NCBI GenBank assembly: GCA_013388845.1
Contig: JACAEN010000046.1
Coordinates: 1-38,672, forward strand
Reading direction: 5' to 3'
DNA length: 38,672 nucleotides
From: Chloroflexota bacterium
GTDB taxonomy: Bacteria; Chloroflexota; Dehalococcoidia; GIF9; AB-539-J10
Below, piece by piece: positions 25,762 to 34,394 of the stretch (position 1 is its first letter; each line of letters starts with the position of its first letter). The position numbers were made by a program, and so were the translations under genes. Under the pieces are notes generated by a model. The model did no database searches, was not told where the DNA came from, and was given only the letters and a program-made list of their open reading frames with translations.

Positions 25762-27465
25762 ATGCGTTTTTCTAAGCTTTTTGGCAAGACGTTACGGCAA
25801 GCGCCCGCGGAAGCTGAGAGCGTAAGCCACCAGCTATTGGTCAGGGCGGGTATGATTGCTCAGGAAGCTGCCGGAATTTACTCTTATTTGCCTCTAGGCT
25901 GGCGTGTGCTCAGGAAAATAGAAAACATAATCAGGGAGGAAATGGATAAAGCTGGCGGGCAGGAATTGATGCTGCCCATATTGCAACCTTTTGAATTGTG
26001 GCAGCAATCAGGTCGCCACGGTTCCTTTGGCAAATCTCTATTCACTTTGACCGACCGCAAGGAACATACACTGGCTCTGGGACCTACCCATGAAGAAGTT
26101 ATCACCGACCTTGTCCACCGCTACGTGCAAAGCTACCGCGAGCTTCCTTTATTACTCTATCAAATACAGGTGAAGCTTCGCGATGAGCCTCGACCTCGCG
26201 GTGGCTTATTGAGGGTCCGCGAGTTTATCATGAAAGACCTCTACAGCTTTGATGCCGACGAAGCTGGTCTCGATGAAAGTTACCGGAAGATGTGCCAGGC
26301 TTACAACAACATCTACAGTCGCCTGGGTTTGCCTACATTGATGGTAGAGGCTGATAGTGGTGCAATAGGAGGCAAGGAATCTCATGAGTTCATGGTCCTC
26401 ACTGAAGACGGTGAAGACGAGGTTATTTATTGTTCCAATTGTGGCTACGCTGCTAATGTTGAAAAGGCTCAGTTTGCCAAAGCTGTCATTCTGAGCGAAG
26501 CGAAGAATCTCCTTCCCTTACAAGAGATAGCCACACCGGAAACCGAAACTATAGAGCAAGTGGCTAGTTTTGTGGGTGTGCCCACAAGCCAAACGCTTAA
26601 AGCAGTGTTTTATTTTGCTGACGGGGAATTTGTCTTCGTCGTCATTCGGGGCGACCTGGATGTCAACGAAACGAAGTTGAGAAACGTCTTGAAGTGCTCT
26701 GAGCTTCGCCTCGCTACCGAAGGTGAAGTGAGTGGAGCCGGACTTGTGGCTGGTTTTGCCTCACCTATCGGTGTAAAGGGACTAAAAGTCGTAGCTGATG
26801 ATTCCATAACCTTGGGCTCCAACTTTGTCGTCGGCGCTAATAAGCCGGGGTATCACCTCAGGAATGCCAATTTCCCCAGAGACTTCCAAGTTGATATTAT
26901 GGCTGATATTGCCCTGGCTCGGGCTGGAGCCGGTTGTCTTAAGTGTGGCGCCGAACTAGCATCGGCTCGGGGCATTGAAGTGGGGCATGTATTCAAGCTG
27001 GGTACCTTCATCAGTGAAAAGTTTGGAGCATATTTCTTAGACAGTGAAGGTAAGTCTCGACCTATTGTCATGGGCTGCTATGGCATCGGACTGGGACGAC
27101 TATTGGCAGCCATTGTGGAACAAAGCCACGATGATAAAGGCGTTATCTGGCCGCTCTCTGTAGCGCCTTATCATGTTTATCTTTGCCCTCTGCAATTGGA
27201 CAAGCCTGCAATTCTTCCTACGGCGGAAAAGATTTATCAGCAATTGCAAAAAGAAGGTATTGAAGTGCTTTACGATGATCGTGACGAGTCTCCCGGTGTT
27301 AAATTCAACGATGTTGATCTTCTAGGAATACCTTTGCGCTTGACCTTATCTCCACGCACATTGCAAGGCCAGAGCATAGAAGCCAAATGGCGCACAGAGA
27401 AGAAAGCCCGGCTTCTGCCCTTAGATAATTTGGCGGCCGAGGTTAAACAGCTCTTGAGCGGGTAA
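25762..27465 (+). CDS. proS: Prolyl-tRNA synthetase with in-frame repeat insertion
   Basis: 567 residues, bacterial-type ProRS with an editing domain between class II motifs 2 and 3. Visible: the N-terminal HQLLVRAGMIAQEAAGIYSYLPLGWR, motif 2 LRDEPRPRGGLLRVREF, the INS editing domain (about 225-390) and the C-terminal anticodon domain. Just after CGYAANVEKA, residues 242-250 read VILSEAKNL, the translation of a common dispersed intergenic repeat that has entered the gene in frame at a variable linker. The frame is otherwise intact. GGAGCAAAGG precedes ATG 25762; ispG ends 17 bases upstream. Confidence 0.97.
   Translation: MRFSKLFGKTLRQAPAEAESVSHQLLVRAGMIAQEAAGIYSYLPLGWRVLRKIENIIREEMDKAGGQELMLPILQPFELWQQSGRHGSFGKSLFTLTDRKEHTLALGPTHEEVITDLVHRYVQSYRELPLLLYQIQVKLRDEPRPRGGLLRVREFIMKDLYSFDADEAGLDESYRKMCQAYNNIYSRLGLPTLMVEADSGAIGGKESHEFMVLTEDGEDEVIYCSNCGYAANVEKAQFAKAVILSEAKNLLPLQEIATPETETIEQVASFVGVPTSQTLKAVFYFADGEFVFVVIRGDLDVNETKLRNVLKCSELRLATEGEVSGAGLVAGFASPIGVKGLKVVADDSITLGSNFVVGANKPGYHLRNANFPRDFQVDIMADIALARAGAGCLKCGAELASARGIEVGHVFKLGTFISEKFGAYFLDSEGKSRPIVMGCYGIGLGRLLAAIVEQSHDDKGVIWPLSVAPYHVYLCPLQLDKPAILPTAEKIYQQLQKEGIEVLYDDRDESPGVKFNDVDLLGIPLRLTLSPRTLQGQSIEAKWRTEKKARLLPLDNLAAEVKQLLSG
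26484..26512 (+). repeat. Dispersed repeat TGTCATTCTGAGCGAAGCG-type unit inside proS
   Basis: The 27 bases from TGTCATTCTGAGC through GCGAAGAATCT match the core of a very widespread bacterial intergenic repeat (often read as VILSEAKNL when translated). It keeps the proS frame. No second full copy is visible in this window. Confidence 0.75.
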
Positions 27466-27605
27466 ACAGCCTCCTGAGAGTCAACGAGCTAACGGCCATT
27501 TGTGAGTTAATTATCATTCTGCCTCCGGCCCGTAGGCGTCCCAAATCTCCTTGCTCGCGACAGAAATCCGACGCGGGGGAACGTTATTCGCTAGTCGGAG
27601 ACACA

Positions 27606-27639
27606 TACATATGCTAAAATATATTTGCAAGTATATGTA
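27606..27639 (+). promoter_or_regulatory. Imperfect palindrome ahead of the GHKL/HARE cassette
   Basis: TACATATGC (27606-27614) is mirrored by GCAAGTATATGTA (27627-27639), giving a 7-bp outer stem TACATAT/ATATGTA with inner GC/GC around an A/T-rich centre (TAAAATATATTT). It ends 21 bases before ATG 27661 and is a candidate operator or promoter region. The wider interval 27466-27660 also contains TCCGAC...GTCGGA and no coding frame. Confidence 0.45.
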
Positions 27640-27660
27640 AGAGAAGAACGGAACTTCGCC

Positions 27661-29184
27661 ATGGCCATACACGAGAGCAGCATAAACTACGAAAACCTTA
27701 TTCGAGACTTGGCTGAAATGTATCCATTTGACATCGCAGAGGTGGTATTTGTGGAACTTGTAGCTAATTCACTGGATGCAAAGCCTACACGTGTCTCAAT
27801 TGATTTCGACCCCCACAAAAAAATCCTTTGCGTTGCTGACGATGGCAAAGGAATGACTGCTTCAGACTTTGAACAGTATCATGACTTTGCCGCGGGACTT
27901 AAAACTCGAGGCAGTGGTATCGGCTTTGCGGGCGTGGGTGCGAAGGTAAGTTTCAATGTTGCTACGAGAGTAATTACCGAAACACGTAGCGGGTCGTTTG
28001 CCGGAGGCTCTAACTGGTATCTCCAATCGAAAAGGAGGCTCGTCTGGGAAGATATTCCACCCGTACATTTGCATGGGCATGGCACGAGGGTTGAAGTGCA
28101 ATTCACACAGGACGCAAGGCTCGGCTACTCTTCGGCAAACGACCTCGTCAAGCTGCTAAGGCGCCATTATCTCCCCCTGTTGGATAAAAAATTTCTTCTA
28201 CTGTACGAAGCCTTAGGGCATTATTCTAGTAACCTCAGGTTTGTGGTCAATGGAGCGGTCATCGAACCGGGCAGTTTAGTAGATGATTTTGACTTGGGCA
28301 ACGTAAGAGAGTTCTTTCCGCAAAAAGCTAGCAGAAGGATAGGCTATGGCGTACTGGGGTTAGCTTTCTCGGAATATCCTCTTGGAGCCAACCTTTGTGG
28401 CGTTCTGTTATGCACCTTTGGAAAGATTATCAAGGCTGACTTGTTCAATCAATTCCCTGGGAACATCGGAACACGGATCCTAGGCCTTGTAGAAATCCCT
28501 GCCTTTGTAAACTTTCTGACTACTGCCAAGACAGATTTCATTCGTCGAGAGAAGCATCGAGAATTTGAGAGTTTGTATAATCCAATTAGGCAAGAGTTTA
28601 AAACTTGGCTCGGAGAATTAGGATTACAACCTGCAGAGGTTACTGGTACTGATGAGGCAACAAAACTGGAGAGGGAGCTTAAGCGGATCTCAGATGATGT
28701 TCCAGAACTAGCCGAATTTTTTGGATTCCGAATGGGAAAGACTATCCTACAAAAGGATAGTGGCGGCGCAATAAAGGCTAGCCTACAAGAAGGAAGTGAG
28801 GTGACATTCCCCGTCGGCGAAGGTGAAGCAGGGGAAGGATTAGGGCCAGTTGATGTAGGCGAACAGCCTGGTCAGGCGCTTGTAGAAGATAAGAAAGCTG
28901 GAACTGAACCTGCCAAACCAATTAGCCGGGTTGGCCGTCGCGGGCCAAAGATTGGTTTTGCCGAAGCGCCTGACAGGGTGGATCTAGCTTGGGTCGATGG
29001 GAACAGTGTAGTCATCAATAGCGGGCACCCATCGTATGTCAAAGTCCGTTCTGACACTGCAGCAAGAAGGCTCCACAGTCTCTTTGCTATAGCAAGTGCA
29101 ATTCAAAGATTTGTCGCTAGTGGAGGGGGTGCGCAAGATCTCATGTTTACAGATAGGATGATGGCAGCTTGGGGGAAGAAGTGA
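27661..29184 (+). CDS. GHKL-superfamily ATPase (MORC/MutL/Hsp90-like), cassette gene 1
   Basis: 507 residues from ATG 27661; an in-frame TTG 36 bases earlier is less likely. The Bergerat ATP fold is complete: N box E32-x3-N36 with D39 (ELVANSLDA), G1 DDGKGM (60-65), G2 loop GSGIGFAGVGAK (84-95). A second S5-like domain carries TTAKTDF with Lys290, the position of the conserved ATP-contacting lysine of MORC/MutL/Hsp90-type proteins. Residues about 370-430 are an acidic/glycine-rich linker and 440-500 a distinct C-terminal domain (WVDGNSVVINSGHPSY). No nuclease motif is seen. MORC-like ATPases clamp DNA; several prokaryotic ones occur in restriction-type operons. The exact family is not recognised. 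Confidence 0.85.
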   Translation: MAIHESSINYENLIRDLAEMYPFDIAEVVFVELVANSLDAKPTRVSIDFDPHKKILCVADDGKGMTASDFEQYHDFAAGLKTRGSGIGFAGVGAKVSFNVATRVITETRSGSFAGGSNWYLQSKRRLVWEDIPPVHLHGHGTRVEVQFTQDARLGYSSANDLVKLLRRHYLPLLDKKFLLLYEALGHYSSNLRFVVNGAVIEPGSLVDDFDLGNVREFFPQKASRRIGYGVLGLAFSEYPLGANLCGVLLCTFGKIIKADLFNQFPGNIGTRILGLVEIPAFVNFLTTAKTDFIRREKHREFESLYNPIRQEFKTWLGELGLQPAEVTGTDEATKLERELKRISDDVPELAEFFGFRMGKTILQKDSGGAIKASLQEGSEVTFPVGEGEAGEGLGPVDVGEQPGQALVEDKKAGTEPAKPISRVGRRGPKIGFAEAPDRVDLAWVDGNSVVINSGHPSYVKVRSDTAARRLHSLFAIASAIQRFVASGGGAQDLMFTDRMMAAWGKK

Positions 29185-29645
29185 CCAGAGATAAATTAGC
29201 GTTCGTTTCTTTTGAACCAAGTAACGAAGTGTTCAAAGCATTCTTGCCCATGGAGGAAGTTCTTTCGGCCGATGATGACCCCGAGCTCACGCTCAAGGAA
29301 GCTGCTAAAGTATACGAGCATTCAATAGTAAGAATGCGCAGCCTTGTCAAAGAGATACAGGATTTCAGGGATAATCGGAAACTACTGCCAGCTCGTAAAG
29401 TGTGGCAGCTTGGAGATGCCATATTCGAACTGCAATATGACTTAAGTAAACTATCCCTTCAGCTTGATGGTCTCTATGACCATCTTGTGCGGGACTTAGG
29501 GGTGAAGAGGAAATGGCTAGAGAAAGTTATCATCTTCCGCCGATACCTACCCGACGAAAATGCTATTCCCCATTCGCTGAACTGGGGGCGCTGTGAAAAG
29601 GGAACTCGGCGGGCAGCACAGAAGCTAAGAAAAGACTATCTCTAG
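29181..29645 (+). CDS. Small helical protein of the GHKL/HARE cassette, unknown
   Basis: 154 residues from GTG 29181, which overlaps the ATPase stop by 4 bases (GTGA) and has GGGGGAAG upstream; a TTG at 29169 is an alternative. Mostly charged alpha helix from about residue 40 to 130 (KEAAKVYEHSIVRMRSLVKE and following heptad-like stretches), suggesting a coiled coil or helical bundle. No enzyme motif is visible and I do not recognise the family. Translational coupling implies a partner of the ATPase. Confidence 0.75.
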   Translation: MTRDKLAFVSFEPSNEVFKAFLPMEEVLSADDDPELTLKEAAKVYEHSIVRMRSLVKEIQDFRDNRKLLPARKVWQLGDAIFELQYDLSKLSLQLDGLYDHLVRDLGVKRKWLEKVIIFRRYLPDENAIPHSLNWGRCEKGTRRAAQKLRKDYL

Positions 29646-29656
29646 CTTAGATACCG

Positions 29657-31192
29657 ATGGATGACAACCAGATTTCTTATGTGCTTACCGTTTTTGCCCA
29701 GTATCCGCGCTGCTTCACTCTCGAAGAGCTAGAAGATTTCGCAGGCACAGATTCCAACAACGAGACCCTTAGACATGCTTTCCTAGGTGACTCTCGCTTT
29801 CTGCAATTGGAGGAGAGAGATTCTAATCAAAAACATTTCATATCAAAGAGAAGTCTCTTCCACTGGTTTTGTAGGTTCAGTGTTAGGCTAGCTCAAGCGA
29901 AGCAGGGTAGCCTAAGGAAAGACCAACTGGCAAACTCTATGAGTTCTCTTCGCATTGACGGCCGATGGGATACTCCGCCCATTGAGGCCATCAGAGTTGG
30001 GCAACACTTTGGCTTCGTTGGAGCTGGCGGGAAGCCCGACAGATATGTTTTCCCCGTGGCCCATATTCTGTCATTCGTAGGGTTTCCAACCTCAGTCGCT
30101 AGTACTATCGTAGAGAACTTCCCCACGAAGGGAAGCGGTCATCCACTGTTTGGAGAGCTTGCGCGACAACTGATCGAGGATGGCTTTTCCGAGTTCGGTG
30201 ACAGGATACGTTACATTGTACAAGCGAGGGAAGGTCTTCTAACAGGCACCAGAATGACACTTGAGCAAGCGGGCAGTCGCTTGCATATCACCAGAGAGCG
30301 TGCCCGCCAGCTGGAACGCAGATTCTGGGATACACTGCAAACTCGTCCCGGGGGGCGATCCCTTAGCCGCCTTTTTTCTGTGGCTTTGCTCTGCAAAGTC
30401 ATAAGTAGCCAGGGCAGGCTAATCGTTCATCAAGACTCTTATGAGGCGTGTCTTCTAGGGTTCCTTGCCAAGTGTGCGGGGATCCCTCGAGCGGTGTTTC
30501 CACACACTGATCTGCTGGTGTTAGGGATCTCGCCGAAAGCCGCAACGCTGCCTAAGTCTACCGACTCAATTCATGAAGATATTGACAGGGGTTCTATAGC
30601 GGCTCGCTTGGGGTTGAGGCAGCGGCTTTGCCTTACTAAATCCGATTTAGAGACTCTCGCTGAAGCCGTTGCACAATTTCGTCGGGGGCGTCTCAATAAA
30701 GGACAGAAAGCGTACCTCGCCCTAAGAGTCATTGGCAAGCCTGCGCACTACAGCGAAGTTACAGAGGTCTACAACACCCTGTTCCCTAGCGAATCGACTG
30801 CCGAACACAGCCTTCATACCGTGCTCAGTCGCGAGCAATATGGTGTGGTCTGGATTGGAGTTCGGGGTACATTTGCACTCCGCGAATGGGGCTTCGAACG
30901 GCCCTCGGAACGTTTGTTTGACGCTGTAACAAACATTGTGCAGGAAAAATACGAAGAGACTAGCCAACCAGTTCCTTTCGCCGTAATAGTCGCGGAAATG
31001 GGCAAGCGCCGACGGTTCATAAACCAAGCCAGTCTGACAATCGCTGCACATTGCAACCCAAATCTCGCCCGTGTTGGCAAGGACTCCTTTGTCCCGAAGG
31101 GAAGCGCTGAAGAAGGGCCAGCGGAAACTCCCGCGGAGGAGCTAGACAGAATTCTAAGGGAGTTCGAGAAAAAGGCGATAAAAGACCAATAG
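29657..31192 (+). CDS. Multi-HTH DNA-binding protein with sigma-70 region-4-like and HARE-like domains
   Basis: 511 residues. Residues 199-228 read TLEQAGSRLHITRERARQLE, the recognition helix pattern of sigma-70 region 4. Residues about 346-412 (KAYLALRVIGKPAHYSEVTE to TFALREWG) fit the HARE-HTH winged helix known from RNA polymerase delta subunit, ASXL proteins and restriction-associated proteins. Another winged-helix-like region covers 418-482, and the N-terminal 90 residues look like a further HTH. No sigma region 2 is present, so it is not a complete sigma factor. The C-terminal tail is acidic. It follows the helical protein by 11 bases. It may target the ATPase to DNA or RNA polymerase, or regulate the cassette; function unknown. 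Confidence 0.82.
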   Translation: MDDNQISYVLTVFAQYPRCFTLEELEDFAGTDSNNETLRHAFLGDSRFLQLEERDSNQKHFISKRSLFHWFCRFSVRLAQAKQGSLRKDQLANSMSSLRIDGRWDTPPIEAIRVGQHFGFVGAGGKPDRYVFPVAHILSFVGFPTSVASTIVENFPTKGSGHPLFGELARQLIEDGFSEFGDRIRYIVQAREGLLTGTRMTLEQAGSRLHITRERARQLERRFWDTLQTRPGGRSLSRLFSVALLCKVISSQGRLIVHQDSYEACLLGFLAKCAGIPRAVFPHTDLLVLGISPKAATLPKSTDSIHEDIDRGSIAARLGLRQRLCLTKSDLETLAEAVAQFRRGRLNKGQKAYLALRVIGKPAHYSEVTEVYNTLFPSESTAEHSLHTVLSREQYGVVWIGVRGTFALREWGFERPSERLFDAVTNIVQEKYEETSQPVPFAVIVAEMGKRRRFINQASLTIAAHCNPNLARVGKDSFVPKGSAEEGPAETPAEELDRILREFEKKAIKDQ

Positions 31193-31434
31193 AATAGGAA
31201 CTTCCATCAATTTCGGGAAAGGAATCCCATCCATCGCGATTTAGCCACGCCCTACTCAGCCTAAACGGAGAGCTTACCTCCCTGCGCCCTTAAAGCCAAG
31301 ACACAGGGGCGAAAAATAGCGCGCAGAGAAGGAAGGCCAGTTTTTGCCCTTGGATGGTCTAGCAGTACAGGTCAAGAGGCTTCTGAACGATGCAGCAAGG
31401 TCTCAGCTCTGATCAGCTTTATTCGTTGTGCAAC
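31193..31434. other. Convergent intergenic region, nothing recognised
   Basis: 242 bases between the end of the HARE-like gene and the end of pheT. I see no convincing coding frame, strong hairpin with T-tract, or repeat. Confidence 0.5.
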
Positions 31435-33852
31435 TCACTCCCGCAAAGTGGTGCCCAGTTCCTTGTTCAATCTAGCAAGCATCTCCGCTTGAGTTTGGTT
31501 AACTTCCTCATCAGTCAAAGTGTGGCTGGGCGATTGGTAGACAATCCTTATAGCAAAGGACTTCTTGCCCTTTGGTATTTGCTCGCCTCGATAAAGGTCA
31601 AAGAGGGTCACCCTCGTTACCAGCGGAAAGCTCTGGATTATTTCCTCCACTTTTCTATATATCACTTGCTCATCCACTACCAGGGCGATATCTCTGGGGA
31701 CACTGGGAAACCGCGGGGTGGGTTGGTATTTCTTCGTAGCTGTAATCTTGGGCAGCAACTTGTCCAGGTCAATTTCTATAAGGCAAGCAACACCAGAAAG
31801 TTCATAAGCTTGTGCTACCTTGGGATGTAGCTCACCAAGAACCCCTATTCTGTCATCACCAACGATTACATCAGCTCCTTTCCCAGGGAATAGACCTTCA
31901 TCATCGCTATTCACAAAACTCGGCTTCAGCCCCAACTGGTTCAGAAGATTTTCCACTACCCCTTTGGCGTCAAAGAAATCCAGCGAGCCTTTATCAGCTT
32001 GCCAGGATAATTCTGCCCTGGGGCCACTGAGCACAGCACAGAGCAGCTCTTTTTCTTGAGGCAAATCCTTGCCTTGGGACAGAAACACCTTGCCAAGTTC
32101 GAAGAGCCTTATGCCAGCTGGCTCAAATTTCTGGTTATGCGCTAAGGTGCTGAGAAGTCCAGCTCGTAAACTGGTACGCAGGTATTCCTGCTCTCGCGTC
32201 ATTGGGTTAGCCACTTTTAATGGGGGTATCTCTAACTCCAGCTTCGGAGAAAGCTTCTGCAACTTTTCCAAGCTGACCAAAGAATAAGTTAGTATCTCTT
32301 GAAAGCCAAAGCCAGTTAGAATGCTACGTAATTTGTCTTTGAGGTCGCTGCGCTGGGCTGCCGGTGACGATTTTGATTTTTGTGGAGGTAAAGGTGAGCC
32401 AAGCCTGGTAAGCGGGATTTTTTCGTAGCCAATGATACGAACTACCTCCTCTACGAGGTCAGCAGAGCATTTAATATCGCTGCGCCAATAAGGCACTGAA
32501 ACTAAAACTTGTAGCTGTGAGTCGCTCTCTTGGCATACAAAACCCAGAGCTTTTAATACCTTCCGGATTTCATATATGTTGACCTTCAAGCCTGAAAGGC
32601 GCTCCACTTCCCGTATGGTGAGTGGTATAGGCTCTGTTTCGCGTTTCCCTGGGTAAACATCAATTATGCCCTTAGCTGCTTTGCCACCGGCTAGCTCCAG
32701 TAGCAGTTGAGTGGCCCGTTTCAACGGTAATAACGGAAGCTCGGTGTTAAGCCCTTTGTCAAAGCGAATTGAGGCCTCGCTTTGAAGTTGCAGGTGGCTA
32801 CAGCCTCGACGAATAGTAGCCTGGTTGAAATTTGCTGACTCTAGGAGGATAGCCTTAGTTTTGTCAGTAACTTCAGAGTCCGAGCCACCCATAATTCCAG
32901 CGACAGCTACGGCTTGTTCTTTATCGGCAATAACCAATATGTCTGGATTAAGAGTACGCTTTGAGCCATCAAGGGTAGTTACGGTTTCACCGTTTCCGGC
33001 TCTGCGAACGATAATTTGTCGGCCCTTAAGCTTGTGGTAATCAAAAGCGTGAAGGGGCTGACCATATTCCAGCATCACATAATTAGTGACATCAACCACG
33101 TTGTTAATAGGACGCATGCCACAGTTATTCAAACGCTGCTGTAGCCAGCTTGGCGAGGGAGCTACCTTGATTCCAGTAATCAGACTAGCACAGTATCGGG
33201 GACATAAATATGGCTCGGCTATATCAACGGACACGAAGAAATCTATTGGCTTTTCTGTTTCCTCGTAATGAATCTCCAGCGAATGGAGGAATGCACCAGT
33301 GAGAGCAGCAATTTCGCGAGCGATGCCGATTATAGATAAGCAATCCGGACGGTTAGGCGTTACGTCTAAGTCCAGAATTGCATCGCCTAGATAGATGTCC
33401 AGAGGCGTACCAACGGGAGCTTCCTGGGGCAATACCATTATACCCTCGTGACTGTCAGAAATCCCCAGCTCTTTTTCAGAGCAGACCATACCCTTGGAAA
33501 CCACACCACGAATTTTAGCTGGCTTTAGCAATATAGCTTCCCCGGTGTGACCATCGATAAGCCGGGCTCCCACGCGGGCAAAAGGCACTCTTTGGCCAAG
33601 CTCGATATTGGGGGCACCACAGACTACTGTGACTTGCTCAGTGCCCAAGTTAACGGTAGCCAATTTGAGGCGGTCAGCATTAGGATGAGGACTCACACCT
33701 ATTACCTCCCCTATCACCACATTATCCCATGTGCCACCTACGGTCTGTATGCCTTTGACCTCTAGCCCAGCCATAGTGAGCCTCTCAGCCAACTCCTTAG
33801 GGGCAAGCTTTATGTCAACATAATCCCTGAGCCATTTGAGGGAAACTTTCAT
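31435..33852 (-). CDS. pheT: Phenylalanyl-tRNA synthetase beta subunit
   Basis: 805 residues, full length. The N-terminal EMAP/OB tRNA-binding domain (VVIGEVIGVSPHPNADRLKL) is followed by B3/B4 editing domains (around 200-400, with NNVVDVTNYVMLEYGQPLHAFD), B5, the catalytic-like core and a C-terminal FDX-ACB domain (RFPSVPRDIALVVDEQV). It pairs with PheS as an alpha2-beta2 enzyme. AAGGTGA precedes ATG 33852. Normally adjacent to pheS, it is here separated from it by hicA-hicB. Confidence 0.98.
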   Translation of the reverse strand: MKVSLKWLRDYVDIKLAPKELAERLTMAGLEVKGIQTVGGTWDNVVIGEVIGVSPHPNADRLKLATVNLGTEQVTVVCGAPNIELGQRVPFARVGARLIDGHTGEAILLKPAKIRGVVSKGMVCSEKELGISDSHEGIMVLPQEAPVGTPLDIYLGDAILDLDVTPNRPDCLSIIGIAREIAALTGAFLHSLEIHYEETEKPIDFFVSVDIAEPYLCPRYCASLITGIKVAPSPSWLQQRLNNCGMRPINNVVDVTNYVMLEYGQPLHAFDYHKLKGRQIIVRRAGNGETVTTLDGSKRTLNPDILVIADKEQAVAVAGIMGGSDSEVTDKTKAILLESANFNQATIRRGCSHLQLQSEASIRFDKGLNTELPLLPLKRATQLLLELAGGKAAKGIIDVYPGKRETEPIPLTIREVERLSGLKVNIYEIRKVLKALGFVCQESDSQLQVLVSVPYWRSDIKCSADLVEEVVRIIGYEKIPLTRLGSPLPPQKSKSSPAAQRSDLKDKLRSILTGFGFQEILTYSLVSLEKLQKLSPKLELEIPPLKVANPMTREQEYLRTSLRAGLLSTLAHNQKFEPAGIRLFELGKVFLSQGKDLPQEKELLCAVLSGPRAELSWQADKGSLDFFDAKGVVENLLNQLGLKPSFVNSDDEGLFPGKGADVIVGDDRIGVLGELHPKVAQAYELSGVACLIEIDLDKLLPKITATKKYQPTPRFPSVPRDIALVVDEQVIYRKVEEIIQSFPLVTRVTLFDLYRGEQIPKGKKSFAIRIVYQSPSHTLTDEEVNQTQAEMLARLNKELGTTLRE

Positions 33853-33864
33853 GCTGTCACCTTA

Positions 33865-33893
33865 AAGTTTAGAACTGCTTCAAAAAACCTTAG
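33865..33893 (-). pseudogene. Relic of a pheS 3' end next to pheT
   Basis: On the minus strand this segment reads CTAAGG then TTTTTTGAAGCAGTTCTAA; dropping one T from the six-T run gives LRFLKQF-stop, against LRFLRQF-stop at the true pheS end (34395). With that one-base gap about 22 of 28 bases match, and the differences are synonymous, Arg/Lys or TGA/TAA. It looks like the old pheS end, left 12 bases from the pheT start when the hicAB segment arrived, or like one arm of a duplicated target. Confidence 0.6.
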
Positions 33894-33926
33894 GGCCTCC
33901 TCACATAAAGCACCGGATGCTATGTT

Positions 33927-34121
33927 TCAGCCCAATTCGATACTTACCAACTCCTCCCTTTCTTTAGGTTCAACAGGGGTCATCAACATATCCTTGGCAC
34001 CAACTTTAAGCGACTCTATCAATTCCTCCTTAGTTCTCTCCTGAGCATTGACACCTGGCAAATCTATTAGCCACCCAATCCACCAATCTCCGCTCTTCTT
34101 AATTACGGCTCGGAACTTCAT
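33927..34121 (-). CDS. hicB: HicB-family antitoxin
   Basis: 64 residues, a short single-domain HicB: MKFRAVIKKSGDWWIGWLID then LPGVNAQERTKEELIESLKVGAKDML, the usual partial RNase-H-like fold. There is no C-terminal HTH or ribbon-helix-helix domain. ATG 34121 has GGAGGTGA upstream. It follows hicA by 18 bases, the typical toxin-first order for this pair. Confidence 0.85.
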   Translation of the reverse strand: MKFRAVIKKSGDWWIGWLIDLPGVNAQERTKEELIESLKVGAKDMLMTPVEPKEREELVSIELG

Positions 34122-34139
34122 GCAATGTCACCTCCTCTC

Positions 34140-34322
34140 TCACTTGATAAAAGGGATGTCCAAATCCTTACAAATCTTTCTGGCAAGCTCGTCAACTATT
34201 TCTATGTGTCTTGGAACTTCAGTTCTATATCTACCTCGTTGATATATACTGTATCTGCGCCCTTCCCTGAGTAGGAATGCACCGTGTTCGGTTATATGCT
34301 TTATCAGGTCTTTTCTCTTCAT
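34140..34322 (-). CDS. hicA: HicA-family toxin (mRNA interferase)
   Basis: 60 residues with the HicA double-stranded-RNA-binding-like fold: KRKDLIKHITEHGAFLLREG, then VPRHIEIVDELARKICKDLDIP. In relatives I recall, the segment after the glycine contains the catalytic His (pattern EGxRHTIY); here it reads EGRRYSIY, so Tyr is at that place and toxicity may be lost or altered. A TATAAT lies only 2 bases before the ATG and no Shine-Dalgarno is visible, so translation may rely on the pheS transcript. Confidence 0.85.
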   Translation of the reverse strand: MKRKDLIKHITEHGAFLLREGRRYSIYQRGRYRTEVPRHIEIVDELARKICKDLDIPFIK

Positions 34323-34394
34323 TTATTATAACACGCACGACCTATATGAGATTTCTCTTCTTTGGAGGGAAAGGTTGAGAGAATCTTTGGAAGC

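Noticed and set aside
27453-27480. Near-repeat AAACAGCTCTTGAG / AAACAGCCTCCTGAG at the end of proS, possible attachment site for the GHKL cassette
   Set aside because: Short and imperfect, and no matching copy was seen on the far side of the cassette (31193-31434).
29657-31192. Sigma factor
   Set aside because: A region-4-like HTH is visible, but no region 2 and no -10 recognition helix.
31390-31830. Plus-strand open frame at the pheT end
   Set aside because: It lies antisense to conserved pheT FDX-ACB coding sequence and resembles no family.
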